64,000 bases of DNA from Cobetia sp. cqz5-12 (lineage in GTDB: Bacteria > Pseudomonadota > Gammaproteobacteria > Pseudomonadales > Halomonadaceae). Positions within the stretch are counted from its first letter, which is position 1; every line of letters starts with the position of its first letter. The notes beneath the pieces are model-generated. The model had not been told where the DNA came from, searched no databases, and was given only the letters and a program-made list of their open reading frames with translations. The DNA lies in contig NZ_CP044522.1 of assembly GCF_016495405.1 (NCBI RefSeq), forward strand, positions 2,509,876-2,573,875, given 5' to 3'. Position numbers and translations under genes: made by a program. This document shows positions 26,494 through 35,928 of this stretch, one piece after another.

Positions 26494-27432
26494 TTGACCG
26501 ACTGAGCCTACCTCCGGCGCGTTGAAGGCCGTCATGTTCTCGCGCAGCAAACCAAGCAGACGATCGGCACCGACGCTCAGTTGCCGGCCCAGTCGGCTGA
26601 TCAGTTGCACATGCGGCGTGATGAAAGGCGCTTCCTGAAGCGACAGCCGACACAGCCGTCCGGCATCGACCTCCTCGGCCACCACGAAATCCGGCAGCAG
26701 GGTCACGCCGCCCTGCAGCGCGAACTGCTTGAGCATCGCCAGCGCGTTGCAGGTGAGCGTCGGGCTCAGTATCACCCCGGCCTGATGCTCCGCCTGGGCG
26801 ACAATCTGACGGATGCCGAACGACACTTCCGGCAGCGCCAGGGCATGGCCCTCGAGCGCCGCCAGTGTCAGTGGCTCGCGCGCACCCTCGGCCTCACGCG
26901 CCAGTGGATGCGCAGGATTGACTACCGCACACACCGGTTGCGGTCGCGAGACATGCGTGCGGATCTTGGGGTCGCGAGGCGGATGGAACACCAGTCCCAG
27001 ATGCGCCTCGTCCTCGACGACCTGACGGATCACTTCATTGGTCCCGCACAGATTCACCTTGAGTTCGATGCCCGGATAGCGCGCAGAGAAACGGCTCAAG
27101 GGCCCCCCCAGCCCCTCGATGAAGCCCTCCCCGATCGCCAGTATCAGCGAGCCGCTCTGCAGGCCCTTCAATGACTGCAATGACTCCAGCAATACCTCCT
27201 GTTGCGCCAGTCGCTGCCGGTAGTATTCGAGCACCCGCTCCCCGGCTTCCGTCGGCTTGACCCCACGGCGATGGCGCTCAAGCAAAGGCATGCCCAGCTC
27301 ATGCTCCAGCTGGGTGATCTGTCGACTGACCGCAGACGGCGCCACATTCAGATAATCCGCCGCCGCTCTCACGCTGCCCAGTCTGGCCGCCTCATGGAAA
27401 TGACGGATACGTCGTTCCTGCACCAGGCTCAT
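26485..27432 (-). CDS. LysR family transcriptional regulator
   Basis: 315 residues from ATG 27432; a GTG directly before it is a possible alternative. HTH about 8-68 (F-H-E-A-A-R-L-G-S-V-R-A-A-A-D-Y, S-A-V-S-R-Q-I-T-Q-L-E-H-E-L-G) and a LysR effector domain. It is transcribed away from the broken cysE-like gene and the VOC-dehydrogenase genes, so it may once have regulated, or may still regulate, that group. Its 3' end overlaps the neighbouring LysR by nine bases. Effector unknown. Confidence 0.92.
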   Translation of the reverse strand: MSLVQERRIRHFHEAARLGSVRAAADYLNVAPSAVSRQITQLEHELGMPLLERHRRGVKPTEAGERVLEYYRQRLAQQEVLLESLQSLKGLQSGSLILAIGEGFIEGLGGPLSRFSARYPGIELKVNLCGTNEVIRQVVEDEAHLGLVFHPPRDPKIRTHVSRPQPVCAVVNPAHPLAREAEGAREPLTLAALEGHALALPEVSFGIRQIVAQAEHQAGVILSPTLTCNALAMLKQFALQGGVTLLPDFVVAEEVDAGRLCRLSLQEAPFITPHVQLISRLGRQLSVGADRLLGLLRENMTAFNAPEVGSVGQSR

Positions 27433-27597
27433 CACGCCCCCAGCATTGCTTTGAAAGCAACATTAAAGTGAATTCGGGATTATTGCTGGAACACAGAAGC
27501 GCTGTCCATACTCGGGTCATTGGCTGGCAACCGCCATCGGCTCAAGCGCGATGACACATGCATGGCGAACATTGAGCGACCACTAGAGGCGCAGGCG

Positions 27598-28382
27598 ATG
27601 GACACTCTCTGGCAGCAACTACGCGAGCAGGCGCTGACACTCAGCGAGCGCAACCCGATTCTCAAGGCCCATCTCGAGCAGCGTGTCTTGCGTCACGCCT
27701 CCTTCCCCGAGGCACTGGCCAGCCATCTCGCCCTGCAACTGCAGCCGCAGCCGGTGAGGTCGACTTGTCACGATGGTTCACGACACTCATCGAGGCGACA
27801 CCCGGCATCTGCGCAGGCGCGGCTGCCGACATCACCCGCGTCGTTACCCTCAATCCTGCCTGCCCGAACCACCTGTCAGCCTTTCTCACCTTTCGTGGTA
27901 TCCAGGCCGTGCAGGCCCATCGCATCGCGCACAGCCTGTAGTCACATGGCGACGCCACCAGTGCGGTGCTGCTGCAGAACTGGGCCGCCAATTGCTGGGC
28001 GATCGATATCCATCCGGCAGCCCGCCTGGGCAAGGGACTTTTCGTCGATCATGGCATCGGGCTGGTGATCGGCGAGACCGCCATCGTCGAGGATGAGGTC
28101 AGTCTGTGGCATGGCGTCACACTGGGCAGCACGCTCGGCGAGGCGGGAGTGCGCCATCCTCACGTTCGCCGTGGGGCGCTGGTCTGCGCCGGAGCCACCG
28201 TACTGGGCAATATCGAGGTCGGCGAGAACGCCATCGTGGCCGCCAATGCCGTGGTGCTGAAGCCTGTCACCGCCGGCAGCGTCGTGGCGGGTACACCGGC
28301 TCGAGTCGTCGGACAGGCACCCAACTCGCTCGCCACGTTCTGCCATTCACCAGACATAACCCAGCCTGAAGCCCGCCAATGA
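27598..28382 (+). pseudogene. cysE: Broken serine O-acetyltransferase gene
   Basis: The pieces of a CysE-type protein lie in two frames. The N-terminal part (from ATG 27598: M-D-T-L-W-Q-Q-L-R-E, later A-S-H-L-A-L-Q-L-Q) runs to about 27750, where a one-base loss is needed to continue. The next frame gives G-E-V-D-L-S-R-W-F through F-R-G-I-Q-A-V-Q-A-H-R-I-A-H-S-L, then an in-frame TAG at 27939 where the family has Trp. After that a clean hexapeptide-repeat domain follows to 28382 (I-D-I-H-P-A-A-R-L-G, V-I-G-E-T-A, G-N-I-E-V-G, G-T-P-A-R-V-V). The intact enzyme would acetylate serine for cysteine synthesis. Two independent lesions argue for a true pseudogene, with another cysE elsewhere. Confidence 0.88.
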
Positions 28383-28410
28383 CACCAATCTCACTCAAGG
28401 AGTGATCGTC

Positions 28411-29343
28411 ATGAGTCTTCCACGTCAGTCACCGCAAGGCATCGACCACCCGCTGGTCACCGTACGTGATCACGCAGAGGCATTGGCGCTATATCGCAGG
28501 ATGGGCTTCGCACCCTCGCCCGTCAGCTATCACCCCTGGGGCAGTGTCACCTCGTTGATGATGTTCCGAGACAACTTCATCGAGGTGATCGGCATCGACG
28601 ATGCCAGCAAGTTCGGCACCAATTCCAGCGTGACCTGTGACGGTGAGCGCTTCTGCTTTGGCCGCCAGCTGGGCGAGTTTCTGACGCGTGGCGAGGAAGG
28701 CGTGTCACTGGTCGCACTGCATAGCCGTGACGCGGACGCCGACCATCAACGCCTGACGGCTGCAGGCTTGCCAAGCCAGGGACGCATCGATTTTCGGCGC
28801 AAGATGACGCTGCCGGATGGCCGCGATGATGAAGCGGTCGTCTCGCTGGCACTCTTCATCGACCCGACACTGCCGGATGCCTCCAACTTCCTCTGCCATC
28901 AGCATCGTCCCGAGCTCATCTGGGTCAAGGGCTGGCAGCAGCATCCCAATGAGGTCGATGGCATCACGGCGATCACCTATCTCGCCGAGCCAGGTGATCT
29001 GAAGACACCGCATCCGCTGGAAACACGCTGGCGAGCGATCTATGGCGATGCGGTGGCCTGGCGCGATGGCGTACTGGAAGCCGACAACGGCTGCGGCATG
29101 TTGCGCGCCGTGGATGCCGCCCAGGCAGCGCGAGAGTTCCCGCAGATGGCACTGCCCGCCAGCACGCAAGACCCGACCTCACGACCGCATGCCATCGCGA
29201 TTCGTCTCAACACGCGCAACCCGCAAGCACTGCGCGAGCTTCTGACACGCAATGCGGTACCCCATCACCAGATTGATGAGCGGACCGTGGTCGATGCCCG
29301 CGCAGCCGGCAACGTGTTGCTCGAATTCGTCGGCGCCGAATGA
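28411..29343 (+). CDS. VOC/glyoxalase-like domain protein
   Basis: 310 residues from ATG 28411, with AAGGAG eight bases upstream. Starts G-I-D-H-P-L-V-T-V-R-D-H-A-E-A-L-A-L-Y-R-R-M-G-F, the opening of the vicinal-oxygen-chelate fold, and resembles the Glyoxalase_3 group with two VOC modules (about 10-165 and 180-305). Possible metal ligands are the first His and Glu in N-F-I-E-V. Such proteins are lyases, isomerases or dioxygenases; no specific reaction can be assigned. It is followed 95 bases later by a beta-hydroxyacid dehydrogenase and an aldehyde dehydrogenase, pointing to a small catabolic operon. Confidence 0.85.
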   Translation: MSLPRQSPQGIDHPLVTVRDHAEALALYRRMGFAPSPVSYHPWGSVTSLMMFRDNFIEVIGIDDASKFGTNSSVTCDGERFCFGRQLGEFLTRGEEGVSLVALHSRDADADHQRLTAAGLPSQGRIDFRRKMTLPDGRDDEAVVSLALFIDPTLPDASNFLCHQHRPELIWVKGWQQHPNEVDGITAITYLAEPGDLKTPHPLETRWRAIYGDAVAWRDGVLEADNGCGMLRAVDAAQAAREFPQMALPASTQDPTSRPHAIAIRLNTRNPQALRELLTRNAVPHHQIDERTVVDARAAGNVLLEFVGAE

Positions 29344-29438
29344 CGCCTCCTGCTTGCCACATCAGTTGGCGATTCCCCGCCGGCTGCCCCTTTTCACAAC
29401 AATCGCATGACGATTCCAACCACGACAGGAACCACACA

Positions 29439-30359
29439 ATGACAACAACCGTCGGTGTCATCGGCCTGGGCAACATGGGTGGCGGCATGGCCGCCACACT
29501 TGCTCGCCATGACTTCCCCGTCTTCGGGTTCGATCTCTCACAGGCTGCGCGTGACAAGGCCGCTGCGGCAGGCGTCACACCGGTCAGTTCACTGGCAGAG
29601 CTGCTGGACAGGATCGACGTCGTGATCCTCTCGCTGCCCAAGGCAGAGCAGGTAGAGCAGCTATGTCTGGGCAAGGAAGGCGCTCAGGAAACCGAACAGG
29701 ACGCCATCAGTCTGCTGGCCCTGGGCAAGTCCGGCCTGATCGTGATCGACACCACCACCTCGACTCCCGAGACCAGCCGCAAGGTGGCGGCAGCGCTGGC
29801 GACTCGTGGTATCGACTTCATCGATGCACCGGTGTCCGGCGGCCCCAAGGGCGCGGCGAGTGGCAGCATGTCGATGGTGATCGGCGCCGAGGAGGAAGTG
29901 CTGGCCCGCGCCATGCCGGTACTGGAAGCCATAAGCGGCAGCCGCGTACACGTTGGCAGCTGTGGGGCGGGCAACGTCGCCAAGATCGCCAACAACATGC
30001 TCGCGGCCTGTCATCTGATCAGCACGGCGGAGGCCGTCTCCATGGCCGCCAAGGCAGGCGTATCGCCGGAGAAATTGCTGGAAGGCGTGAATGCGGGTTC
30101 GGGTCGCAGCGGCGCGAGTCAGGTGATGTTCCCCAGCTGGGTGATCAACAAGGCCTACGATTCCGGCTTCACCATGGGCCTGATGCGCAAGGATGTCGGG
30201 CTGGCCAGTGATCTGACGGCAGAACTGGGGCTGGCGCTTCCGCTCTCCAGTACCGTCGCGCAGCTCTGGGATGAGAGCCGCGCGACGCTGGATGACAGCG
30301 AAGACTTCTGCGCCATCGTGCAATGCACTGACCCGACCCTCTTTGGCCACGGAGAATAA
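29439..30359 (+). CDS. 3-hydroxyisobutyrate dehydrogenase family oxidoreductase
   Basis: 306 residues from ATG 29439 (AGGA upstream). N-terminal Rossmann motif V-I-G-L-G-N-M-G-G-G-M-A, substrate-binding D-A-P-V-S-G-G-P-K-G-A, and the catalytic Lys in G-N-V-A-K-I-A-N-N-M. The family oxidises small beta-hydroxy acids with NAD(P)+ (3-hydroxyisobutyrate, tartronate semialdehyde reductase, L-threonate). The exact substrate is not readable. The stop is 3 bases from the next start, so it is tightly coupled to the aldehyde dehydrogenase, which could take a semialdehyde product. Confidence 0.92.
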   Translation: MTTTVGVIGLGNMGGGMAATLARHDFPVFGFDLSQAARDKAAAAGVTPVSSLAELLDRIDVVILSLPKAEQVEQLCLGKEGAQETEQDAISLLALGKSGLIVIDTTTSTPETSRKVAAALATRGIDFIDAPVSGGPKGAASGSMSMVIGAEEEVLARAMPVLEAISGSRVHVGSCGAGNVAKIANNMLAACHLISTAEAVSMAAKAGVSPEKLLEGVNAGSGRSGASQVMFPSWVINKAYDSGFTMGLMRKDVGLASDLTAELGLALPLSSTVAQLWDESRATLDDSEDFCAIVQCTDPTLFGHGE

Positions 30360-30362
30360 GCC

Positions 30363-31928
30363 ATGCTGACCCAGGACATGACCCCGGCATCCTCGACGTC
30401 TCAGCGTATCGCCGAATTGATGCAGAATTTTCATGACAGTGGCCAACCTCATGATGACAACTTTGTCATCAGCAGCCTGATCGGCGGCGAGTTCATCACC
30501 GGCACGGGTGAGCCCATCGAGGTGCGCAACGCGCATGATGACAGCCTGATGCTGTCCTTCCCGGATGCCGATGCGTCTCAGGTCGCGCTCGCCAATACCG
30601 CCACGCGCCAGGCACAACCGCAGTGGGCCGCCATGACCGCCCAGGCACGTGGCCACGTCATCTACCAGATAGGCAGCCTGATTCGCGAACAGGCCGAGGC
30701 GCTGGCCGAGCTCGAGGCGCTGAGCGCCAACAAGCCGATTCGCGATGCGCGTGTCGAGGTGGCCAAGGTCGCCGAGATGTTCGAGTACTACGCGGGCTGG
30801 GCGGACAAGTTGCACGGAGAGGTAATTCCGGTCCCGACCTCACACCTCAACTACGTGACCTATGAGCCGCTGGGTACCGTGCTGCAGATCACGCCGTGGA
30901 ATGCGCCCATCTTCACCGCGGGCTGGCAGATTGCCCCGGCCATCACCGCCGGCAATGCGGTGATCCTCAAGCCTTCGGAGTTGACGGCGCTGTCCTCGCT
31001 GGCCCTCGGTGTGTTGATCGAGCGCGCCGGCGTGCCACGCGGGCTGGTCAACATCATCGCAGGCTACGGCCATACCATTGGCCAGGCCTTCATCGCCGAG
31101 GGCGACATCCGCAAGGTGGTGTTCGTCGGCTCTCCCGCGACTGGCCGCCACATCGCCACCGCCGCGGCGCAGCGCTGCATTCCCAGCGTGCTGGAGCTGG
31201 GTGGCAAGTCGGCCAACATCGTCTTCGAGGATGCCGATCTCGAGGTCGCCCTGCGTGGCGCCCAGGCGGCCATCTTCTCCGGCGCTGGTCAAAGCTGCGT
31301 GTCGGGTTCGCGCCTGCTGGTACAGGCCTCGATCTTCGAGAAGTTCACCACTGCACTGGCCGAGGCCGCTACGCAATTCACCCTAGGTGACCCGCAGGAC
31401 CCGGCGACCCAGATCGGCCCGATCAACAACGCCAAGCAATACCAGCATGTGAAGTCGATGCTTGCCGGGGCCATCGAAGACGGCGCGCGCCTGGCGGAGG
31501 GCTCAGCAGACCCCATCCCGGACACCGGCGGCTATCATGTCGCGCCGACGGTGCTGCTGGGCGACAACGCCATGACCTGCGCGCAGGAAGAGATCTTCGG
31601 CCCGGTCGTCGTCGCCATTCCCTTCGAGACTGAAGAAGACGCCGTGCGTATCGCCAATGACAGCCGCTTCGGGCTGGCCGGCGCCGTCTGGACACGTGAT
31701 GTCGGTCGCGCGCACCGCGTGGCGCGTCAGGTACGTGCGGGTACCTTCTGGGTCAATGGCTACAAGACCATTCACGTCAGCTCGCCCTTCGGGGGCTACG
31801 GCGAGAGTGGCTATGGCCGCTCCTCCGGACTGGATGCGCTGCGCGAATACAGCGAAGTGAAGAGCGTGTGGGTCGAGACCGCCGCCGAACCAGCCGCCAG
31901 CTTCGGTTACGGTGCCAGCCTGGAATAA
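30363..31928 (+). CDS. NAD(P)-dependent aldehyde dehydrogenase
   Basis: 521 residues, with an N-terminal extension of about 30 beyond the usual length. Clear ALDH motifs: P-W-N-A-P-I-F-T near the cofactor site, general-base Glu in L-E-L-G-G-K-S-A, and nucleophilic Cys in S-G-A-G-Q-S-C-V-S-G-S-R. N-x-F-G motif equivalent is E-E-I-F-G-P-V-V. It resembles the betaine/phenylacetaldehyde-type class but no substrate is certain. It ends the VOC-HIBADH-ALDH run, closed by a strong terminator, and lies upstream of a BCCT carrier, so oxidation of an aldehyde from a quaternary amine is conceivable. Confidence 0.92.
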   Translation: MLTQDMTPASSTSQRIAELMQNFHDSGQPHDDNFVISSLIGGEFITGTGEPIEVRNAHDDSLMLSFPDADASQVALANTATRQAQPQWAAMTAQARGHVIYQIGSLIREQAEALAELEALSANKPIRDARVEVAKVAEMFEYYAGWADKLHGEVIPVPTSHLNYVTYEPLGTVLQITPWNAPIFTAGWQIAPAITAGNAVILKPSELTALSSLALGVLIERAGVPRGLVNIIAGYGHTIGQAFIAEGDIRKVVFVGSPATGRHIATAAAQRCIPSVLELGGKSANIVFEDADLEVALRGAQAAIFSGAGQSCVSGSRLLVQASIFEKFTTALAEAATQFTLGDPQDPATQIGPINNAKQYQHVKSMLAGAIEDGARLAEGSADPIPDTGGYHVAPTVLLGDNAMTCAQEEIFGPVVVAIPFETEEDAVRIANDSRFGLAGAVWTRDVGRAHRVARQVRAGTFWVNGYKTIHVSSPFGGYGESGYGRSSGLDALREYSEVKSVWVETAAEPAASFGYGASLE

Positions 31929-31994
31929 GCCCTGCGCTTTGCACTGGGCTTTGCACTGGGCGCATGACGGTGCCCACAACTTCAGCACTCACCT

Positions 31995-32037
31995 CGTCGC
32001 AAGGCGCCAATGATCCGCTCATTGGCGCCTTGCGACG
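31995..32037 (+). terminator. Terminator after the aldehyde dehydrogenase
   Basis: Perfect 19-bp stem, 31995-32013 with 32019-32037, 5-nt loop, followed by TTT. Separates the dehydrogenase operon from the BCCT-esterase operon. A 12-base direct repeat (TTTGCACTGGGC, twice) lies just after the ALDH stop. Confidence 0.85.
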
Positions 32038-32173
32038 TTTGGAGGATATGCGTCAGCGTCATACCCCCATACACAACCCGCGTTTGCGGCTGCCCCCCGA
32101 CAAGCCGATAAGGTAGTGAGCCATCTTGCATGTCATCACTCACCCAACCAACAACAAACCGAGGTAACGGCGT

Positions 32174-33772
32174 ATGGCGCGTTCCATTCGGCATCTGGTC
32201 TTCTGGCCGACCTTTCTGATACTCATCACGGCGGTCAGCCTGAGTGTCCACGACAAGGACAGCTTCCTTGCCAACACCACAGCGATGAACAACTGGGTGC
32301 TGGACCACTTCTCCTGGTTGTTCACCCTCGGGAGTGTCTATCTGCTGGTGCTGGCGGTCATCATCTATTTCTCGCGCCTGGGCAACATCCGCATCGGCGG
32401 TGAAGATGCCAAGCCGATGCTGAGCAAGGCGCGCTGGTTCTCCATCACCCTGTGCACCACCCTGGCGGTGGGCGTACTGTTCTGGACCACGGCAGAGCCG
32501 CTCTATCACCTGATGGGTCCGCCGGAATCGCTAGGACTGGAAGCCGGTTCCACTGACGCCATCCTGTTCAGCATGTCGACCATGTTCCTGCACTGGTCCT
32601 TCACGCCCTACGCCATCTACGCCGTTCCGGCGCTGGTCTTTGCACTGGCTTTCTACAACCGCCGCCAGAAGTTCTCCATCTCCAGCATGCTGGAACCGGT
32701 ATTCGGCCCGCGCATCACCCGCTACAGCGGTCTGATCGATGCGCTGGCACTCTACTCGCTGGTCGCCGGCATGGCCTCCACCCTGGGAACCGGCGCCCTG
32801 ACCCTGGCCGGTGGCATCGGCCAGTACACCGATGGCGAGACGACTCCCCTGCTGCTGGGCATCATCATCTCCGTCATCGTGGTCACCTTCGTGCTGTCCG
32901 CCGCCAGCGGCCTGCAGAAGGGCATCGCACGCCTGTCATCCCTGAACGCCGGCCTGCTGCTGGTGCTCGGCGTCTTCGTGTTCGTGTGTGGCCCGACCAT
33001 CTTCATGCTCAAGCTGGGCGTGGAATCCTTCGGTGTCTATCTGGACACCTTCTTCACGCGCAGCCTGTTCACCGGCGCGGCGGGCAATGACCAATGGCCG
33101 TACTGGTGGTCCATCTTCTACTGGGCCATCTGGTTCGCCTGGGCGCCGGTGACGGCACTCTTCCTCGGTCGTATCTCGCGTGGCTATACCGTGCGTGAAT
33201 TCCTGCGCGTCAATCTGTTCTATCCGGCACTGTTCGCCGTCGCGTGGATCACGATCTTCTCCAGCGCCAGCCTCTACTTCCAGCTGCACACCGATGTCGA
33301 TCTCAACAGCGTGCTCAATGACCAGGGGGTCGAGCATGTGCTCTACTCGCTGTTCGATCAGCTACCGCTATCCGGCGTCTGGATTCCGCTGCTGCTGTTC
33401 ATCGCCTTCGTCTCCTACGTGACCGCCGCCGATTCCAACACCGATGCCATCGGCAATCTGTGCACCCGTGGCCTGACCGCCGACAGCGAAGGCAATTCCG
33501 GGGTGCCGATGAAGGTCATCTGGGGAGGCATGGTCGGTGTCGTCGCCTGGGTCATGACAAGTTCGGTGGGCATCGATGGCGTCAAGATGCTCTCCAATCT
33601 GGGCGGCCTGCCGGCCCTGATCATCATCCTGCTCGCCAGTGGCGCCATCTGGCGCTGGCTGAGCAACCCTGAATTGTTGAACGTCGAGGCCAATCCGCGT
33701 CGCGACGCTTGTGCTGCAACATCGCACGACAGCAAAGACTCCGCCGCCATTCTCGACCAAAAGGCTCAGTGA
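32174..33772 (+). CDS. BCCT family carrier coupled to an esterase
   Basis: 532 residues, GAGG before the ATG. Twelve membrane segments; the TM8 Trp signature is intact (W-W-S-I-F-Y-W-A-I-W-F-A-W-A-P-V-T-A-L-F-L-G-R-I-S-R-G-Y-T). The TM3 glycine motif differs from both kinds found at 3.5-9.4 kb: it reads T-L-A-V-G-V-L-F-W-T-T-A-E-P-L-Y-H-L. A GxGxG change of this kind is known from substrate-specialised BCCT members such as CaiT, so the substrate may not be plain betaine. The gene ends one base before a CocE/NonD hydrolase, strongly suggesting that the imported compound is an ester or amide cleaved inside the cell. Confidence 0.92.
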   Translation: MARSIRHLVFWPTFLILITAVSLSVHDKDSFLANTTAMNNWVLDHFSWLFTLGSVYLLVLAVIIYFSRLGNIRIGGEDAKPMLSKARWFSITLCTTLAVGVLFWTTAEPLYHLMGPPESLGLEAGSTDAILFSMSTMFLHWSFTPYAIYAVPALVFALAFYNRRQKFSISSMLEPVFGPRITRYSGLIDALALYSLVAGMASTLGTGALTLAGGIGQYTDGETTPLLLGIIISVIVVTFVLSAASGLQKGIARLSSLNAGLLLVLGVFVFVCGPTIFMLKLGVESFGVYLDTFFTRSLFTGAAGNDQWPYWWSIFYWAIWFAWAPVTALFLGRISRGYTVREFLRVNLFYPALFAVAWITIFSSASLYFQLHTDVDLNSVLNDQGVEHVLYSLFDQLPLSGVWIPLLLFIAFVSYVTAADSNTDAIGNLCTRGLTADSEGNSGVPMKVIWGGMVGVVAWVMTSSVGIDGVKMLSNLGGLPALIIILLASGAIWRWLSNPELLNVEANPRRDACAATSHDSKDSAAILDQKAQ

Positions 33773-33773
33773 C

Positions 33774-35834
33774 ATGCAGGTCAAGACCGACTTCCCGTAT
33801 CCCGTCCGCGAAATCGAACACATGCTGATTCCGCTCTCGGACGGCACCCGACTGGCCGCGCGCATCTGGCTGCCGGAAGGGGCGGAACAGGCGCCGGTAC
33901 CGGCCATTCTCGAATACCTGCCCTACCGCAAGAGTGACGGCACCGCCCCGCGCGATGCGCTCACCCACCCGTACTTCGCTGGCCACGGCTATGCCTCAGT
34001 GCGCGTCGACATGCGCGGCAACGGCGAGTCTGATGGACTGATGGAAGATGAATATCTGCCGCTGGAGCAGTCCGATGCGCTGGAGGTGATCGACTGGATC
34101 GCCAATCAGCCGTGGTGTACCGGCAAGCTCGGCATGATGGGCATCTCCTGGGGCGGCTTCAATTCGCTGCAGCTGGCGGCGCACAAGCCGGAACCGCTCA
34201 AGGCCATCATCACCCTCTGCTCCACCGATGACCGCTACACCGATGACATCCACTACAAGGGCGGGTGCCTTCTCAACGAGAACCTGGCCTGGGCCGCCAC
34301 CATGCTCAGCTTCTCCGCGGCCCCGCCGGACCCGCGTCTGGTAGGTGATGAGTGGCGCGCCATGTGGCAGGAGCGTCTCGACGAGATGCCGCTGCTGGCC
34401 GAGACCTGGCTGTCGCATCAGCACCGCGACGAGTACTGGAAGCAAGGCTCCATCAACACCGATTACACCGACATTGAAGCAGCGGTGTATACCATCGGTG
34501 GCTGGGGCGATGCCTACAAGAACACCGTCGGGCGGATGATGGAAAACCTGAGCTGCCCGCGCAAGGCGCTGATTGGCCCGTGGATTCACAAGTATCCGCA
34601 CTTCGCGGTGCCCAACCCGGCCATCGGCTTCCTGCAGGAAGCGCTGCGCTGGTGGGACCACTGGCTGAAGGGTGAGGAAAACGGCGTGATGGACGAGCCG
34701 TCCGCCACCTTCTATCTGCAGGACTCCCTGCCGCCGAAGACGATGTATGCCGAGCGTCCGGGGCGTTGGGTGCAGACGGATGGCTGGCCGGCCAGCGATG
34801 TCGAGATGCATCAGATGTCTCTGAGCGAGTCAGGCCTGAGCGACAATGCACGCCAGGGCCAGCAGGAGCTGGCCAGGCCGGTCGTGGTGGATTCCCCGCT
34901 CACTGCTGGCCGTCATCAGGGCGAGTACTGCGCCATCTGGTTCGGGCCTGACCTGCCGGCTGACCAGCGTCTCGATGATGCGCTGGCCGTGTGCTTTGAC
35001 AGTGAGCCGCTCGAAGCGCCGCTGGATATCCTCGGCAAGCCCAAGGTCACGCTGACGCTGGCCAGTGACCAGACCTGTGGCCAGCTGGCAGTGCGCCTGA
35101 GTGACGTGCAGCCGGATGGTCAGGTCGCACGCATCACCTACGGCGTGCTCAACCTCACCCTGCGCGATCACGACACTCCGCAGACACTGGTACCGGGCGA
35201 GCCCATCGAGGTCGAGCTTGAACTGGACATGGCGGGCTACCGGATTCCGGCCGGTCACCGTCTGCGCGTGGCGCTCGCGACCGCCAACTTCCCGATGGTA
35301 TGGCCGGCGGCCAGACGTGCGGCACTGACCCTGCAGCCGGGTCTGCAGTCACTCGCGCTGCCGGTCTTCACCGGCGAGGCCGTGGCCACCCCCTTCGAGG
35401 CACCGGAGTCCGCGCCACCGGCCAATATCAGCGAGCAACGCGAGGCCAAGCCCAGCCGCAGCGTGGTCGAGGACGTGGCGACCGGAGAAATCACCACCAT
35501 CGTCGCGGATGACCTGGGGGCGATGACCTTCGAGAATACCGGCATGCGTGTCGAGCATCGCTGCACCGAGCGCTATACCGCGCATCCGGAGGATGCCGAT
35601 CGCACGCGTGCCGAGATCGTCTGGCACTACCGCGCCGGACGCGATCAGCACGGGCGCGACACGGCGCTGGGCGAGACCACCCCGGGCCAGTTCGACATCC
35701 GTGTCGAGAGTCACTACCGCATGCGCTGTGATGCCGAGAACTTCTATCTCGAGGCCGAGCAGATCGCCTGGGAAGATGACAGGGAAGTCCATCGTCGTGA
35801 CTGGCAACGCACGGTGCCGAGAACCGCGGTGTAA
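33774..35834 (+). CDS. CocE/NonD family hydrolase
   Basis: 686 residues from ATG 33774. X-Pro dipeptidyl-peptidase (S15) type alpha/beta-hydrolase: residues 10-300 catalytic, with the nucleophile Ser125 in G-I-S-W-G-G and R-G-N-G-E-S-D-G before it; a C-terminal jelly-roll (about 340-570) holds G-Y-R-I-P-A-G-H-R-L-R-V-A. The last about 100 residues are an extra domain. No signal peptide, so it is cytoplasmic. Relatives cleave esters (cocaine, alpha-amino acid esters) or acyl-peptides. Coupling to a BCCT carrier suggests a choline- or betaine-type ester as substrate; that is inference. Confidence 0.92.
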   Translation: MQVKTDFPYPVREIEHMLIPLSDGTRLAARIWLPEGAEQAPVPAILEYLPYRKSDGTAPRDALTHPYFAGHGYASVRVDMRGNGESDGLMEDEYLPLEQSDALEVIDWIANQPWCTGKLGMMGISWGGFNSLQLAAHKPEPLKAIITLCSTDDRYTDDIHYKGGCLLNENLAWAATMLSFSAAPPDPRLVGDEWRAMWQERLDEMPLLAETWLSHQHRDEYWKQGSINTDYTDIEAAVYTIGGWGDAYKNTVGRMMENLSCPRKALIGPWIHKYPHFAVPNPAIGFLQEALRWWDHWLKGEENGVMDEPSATFYLQDSLPPKTMYAERPGRWVQTDGWPASDVEMHQMSLSESGLSDNARQGQQELARPVVVDSPLTAGRHQGEYCAIWFGPDLPADQRLDDALAVCFDSEPLEAPLDILGKPKVTLTLASDQTCGQLAVRLSDVQPDGQVARITYGVLNLTLRDHDTPQTLVPGEPIEVELELDMAGYRIPAGHRLRVALATANFPMVWPAARRAALTLQPGLQSLALPVFTGEAVATPFEAPESAPPANISEQREAKPSRSVVEDVATGEITTIVADDLGAMTFENTGMRVEHRCTERYTAHPEDADRTRAEIVWHYRAGRDQHGRDTALGETTPGQFDIRVESHYRMRCDAENFYLEAEQIAWEDDREVHRRDWQRTVPRTAV

Positions 35835-35928
35835 GCGGACTGCATCATGAGCTGAACGCACCACGAGCCTCACGGGCCGTCATGCTATCCTTGGCCGAGC
35901 CATTTCACGCTCAGTTCAAAGGACTCGC

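Noticed and set aside
27939..27941. Amber codon read as pyrrolysine or by suppression
   Set aside because: The same gene also needs a frameshift near 27750, so decay is the simpler reading.
27773..28096. Separate small gene inside the cysE-like region
   Set aside because: Arg/His-rich frame-shifted reading of the pseudogene, without a start site or domain.
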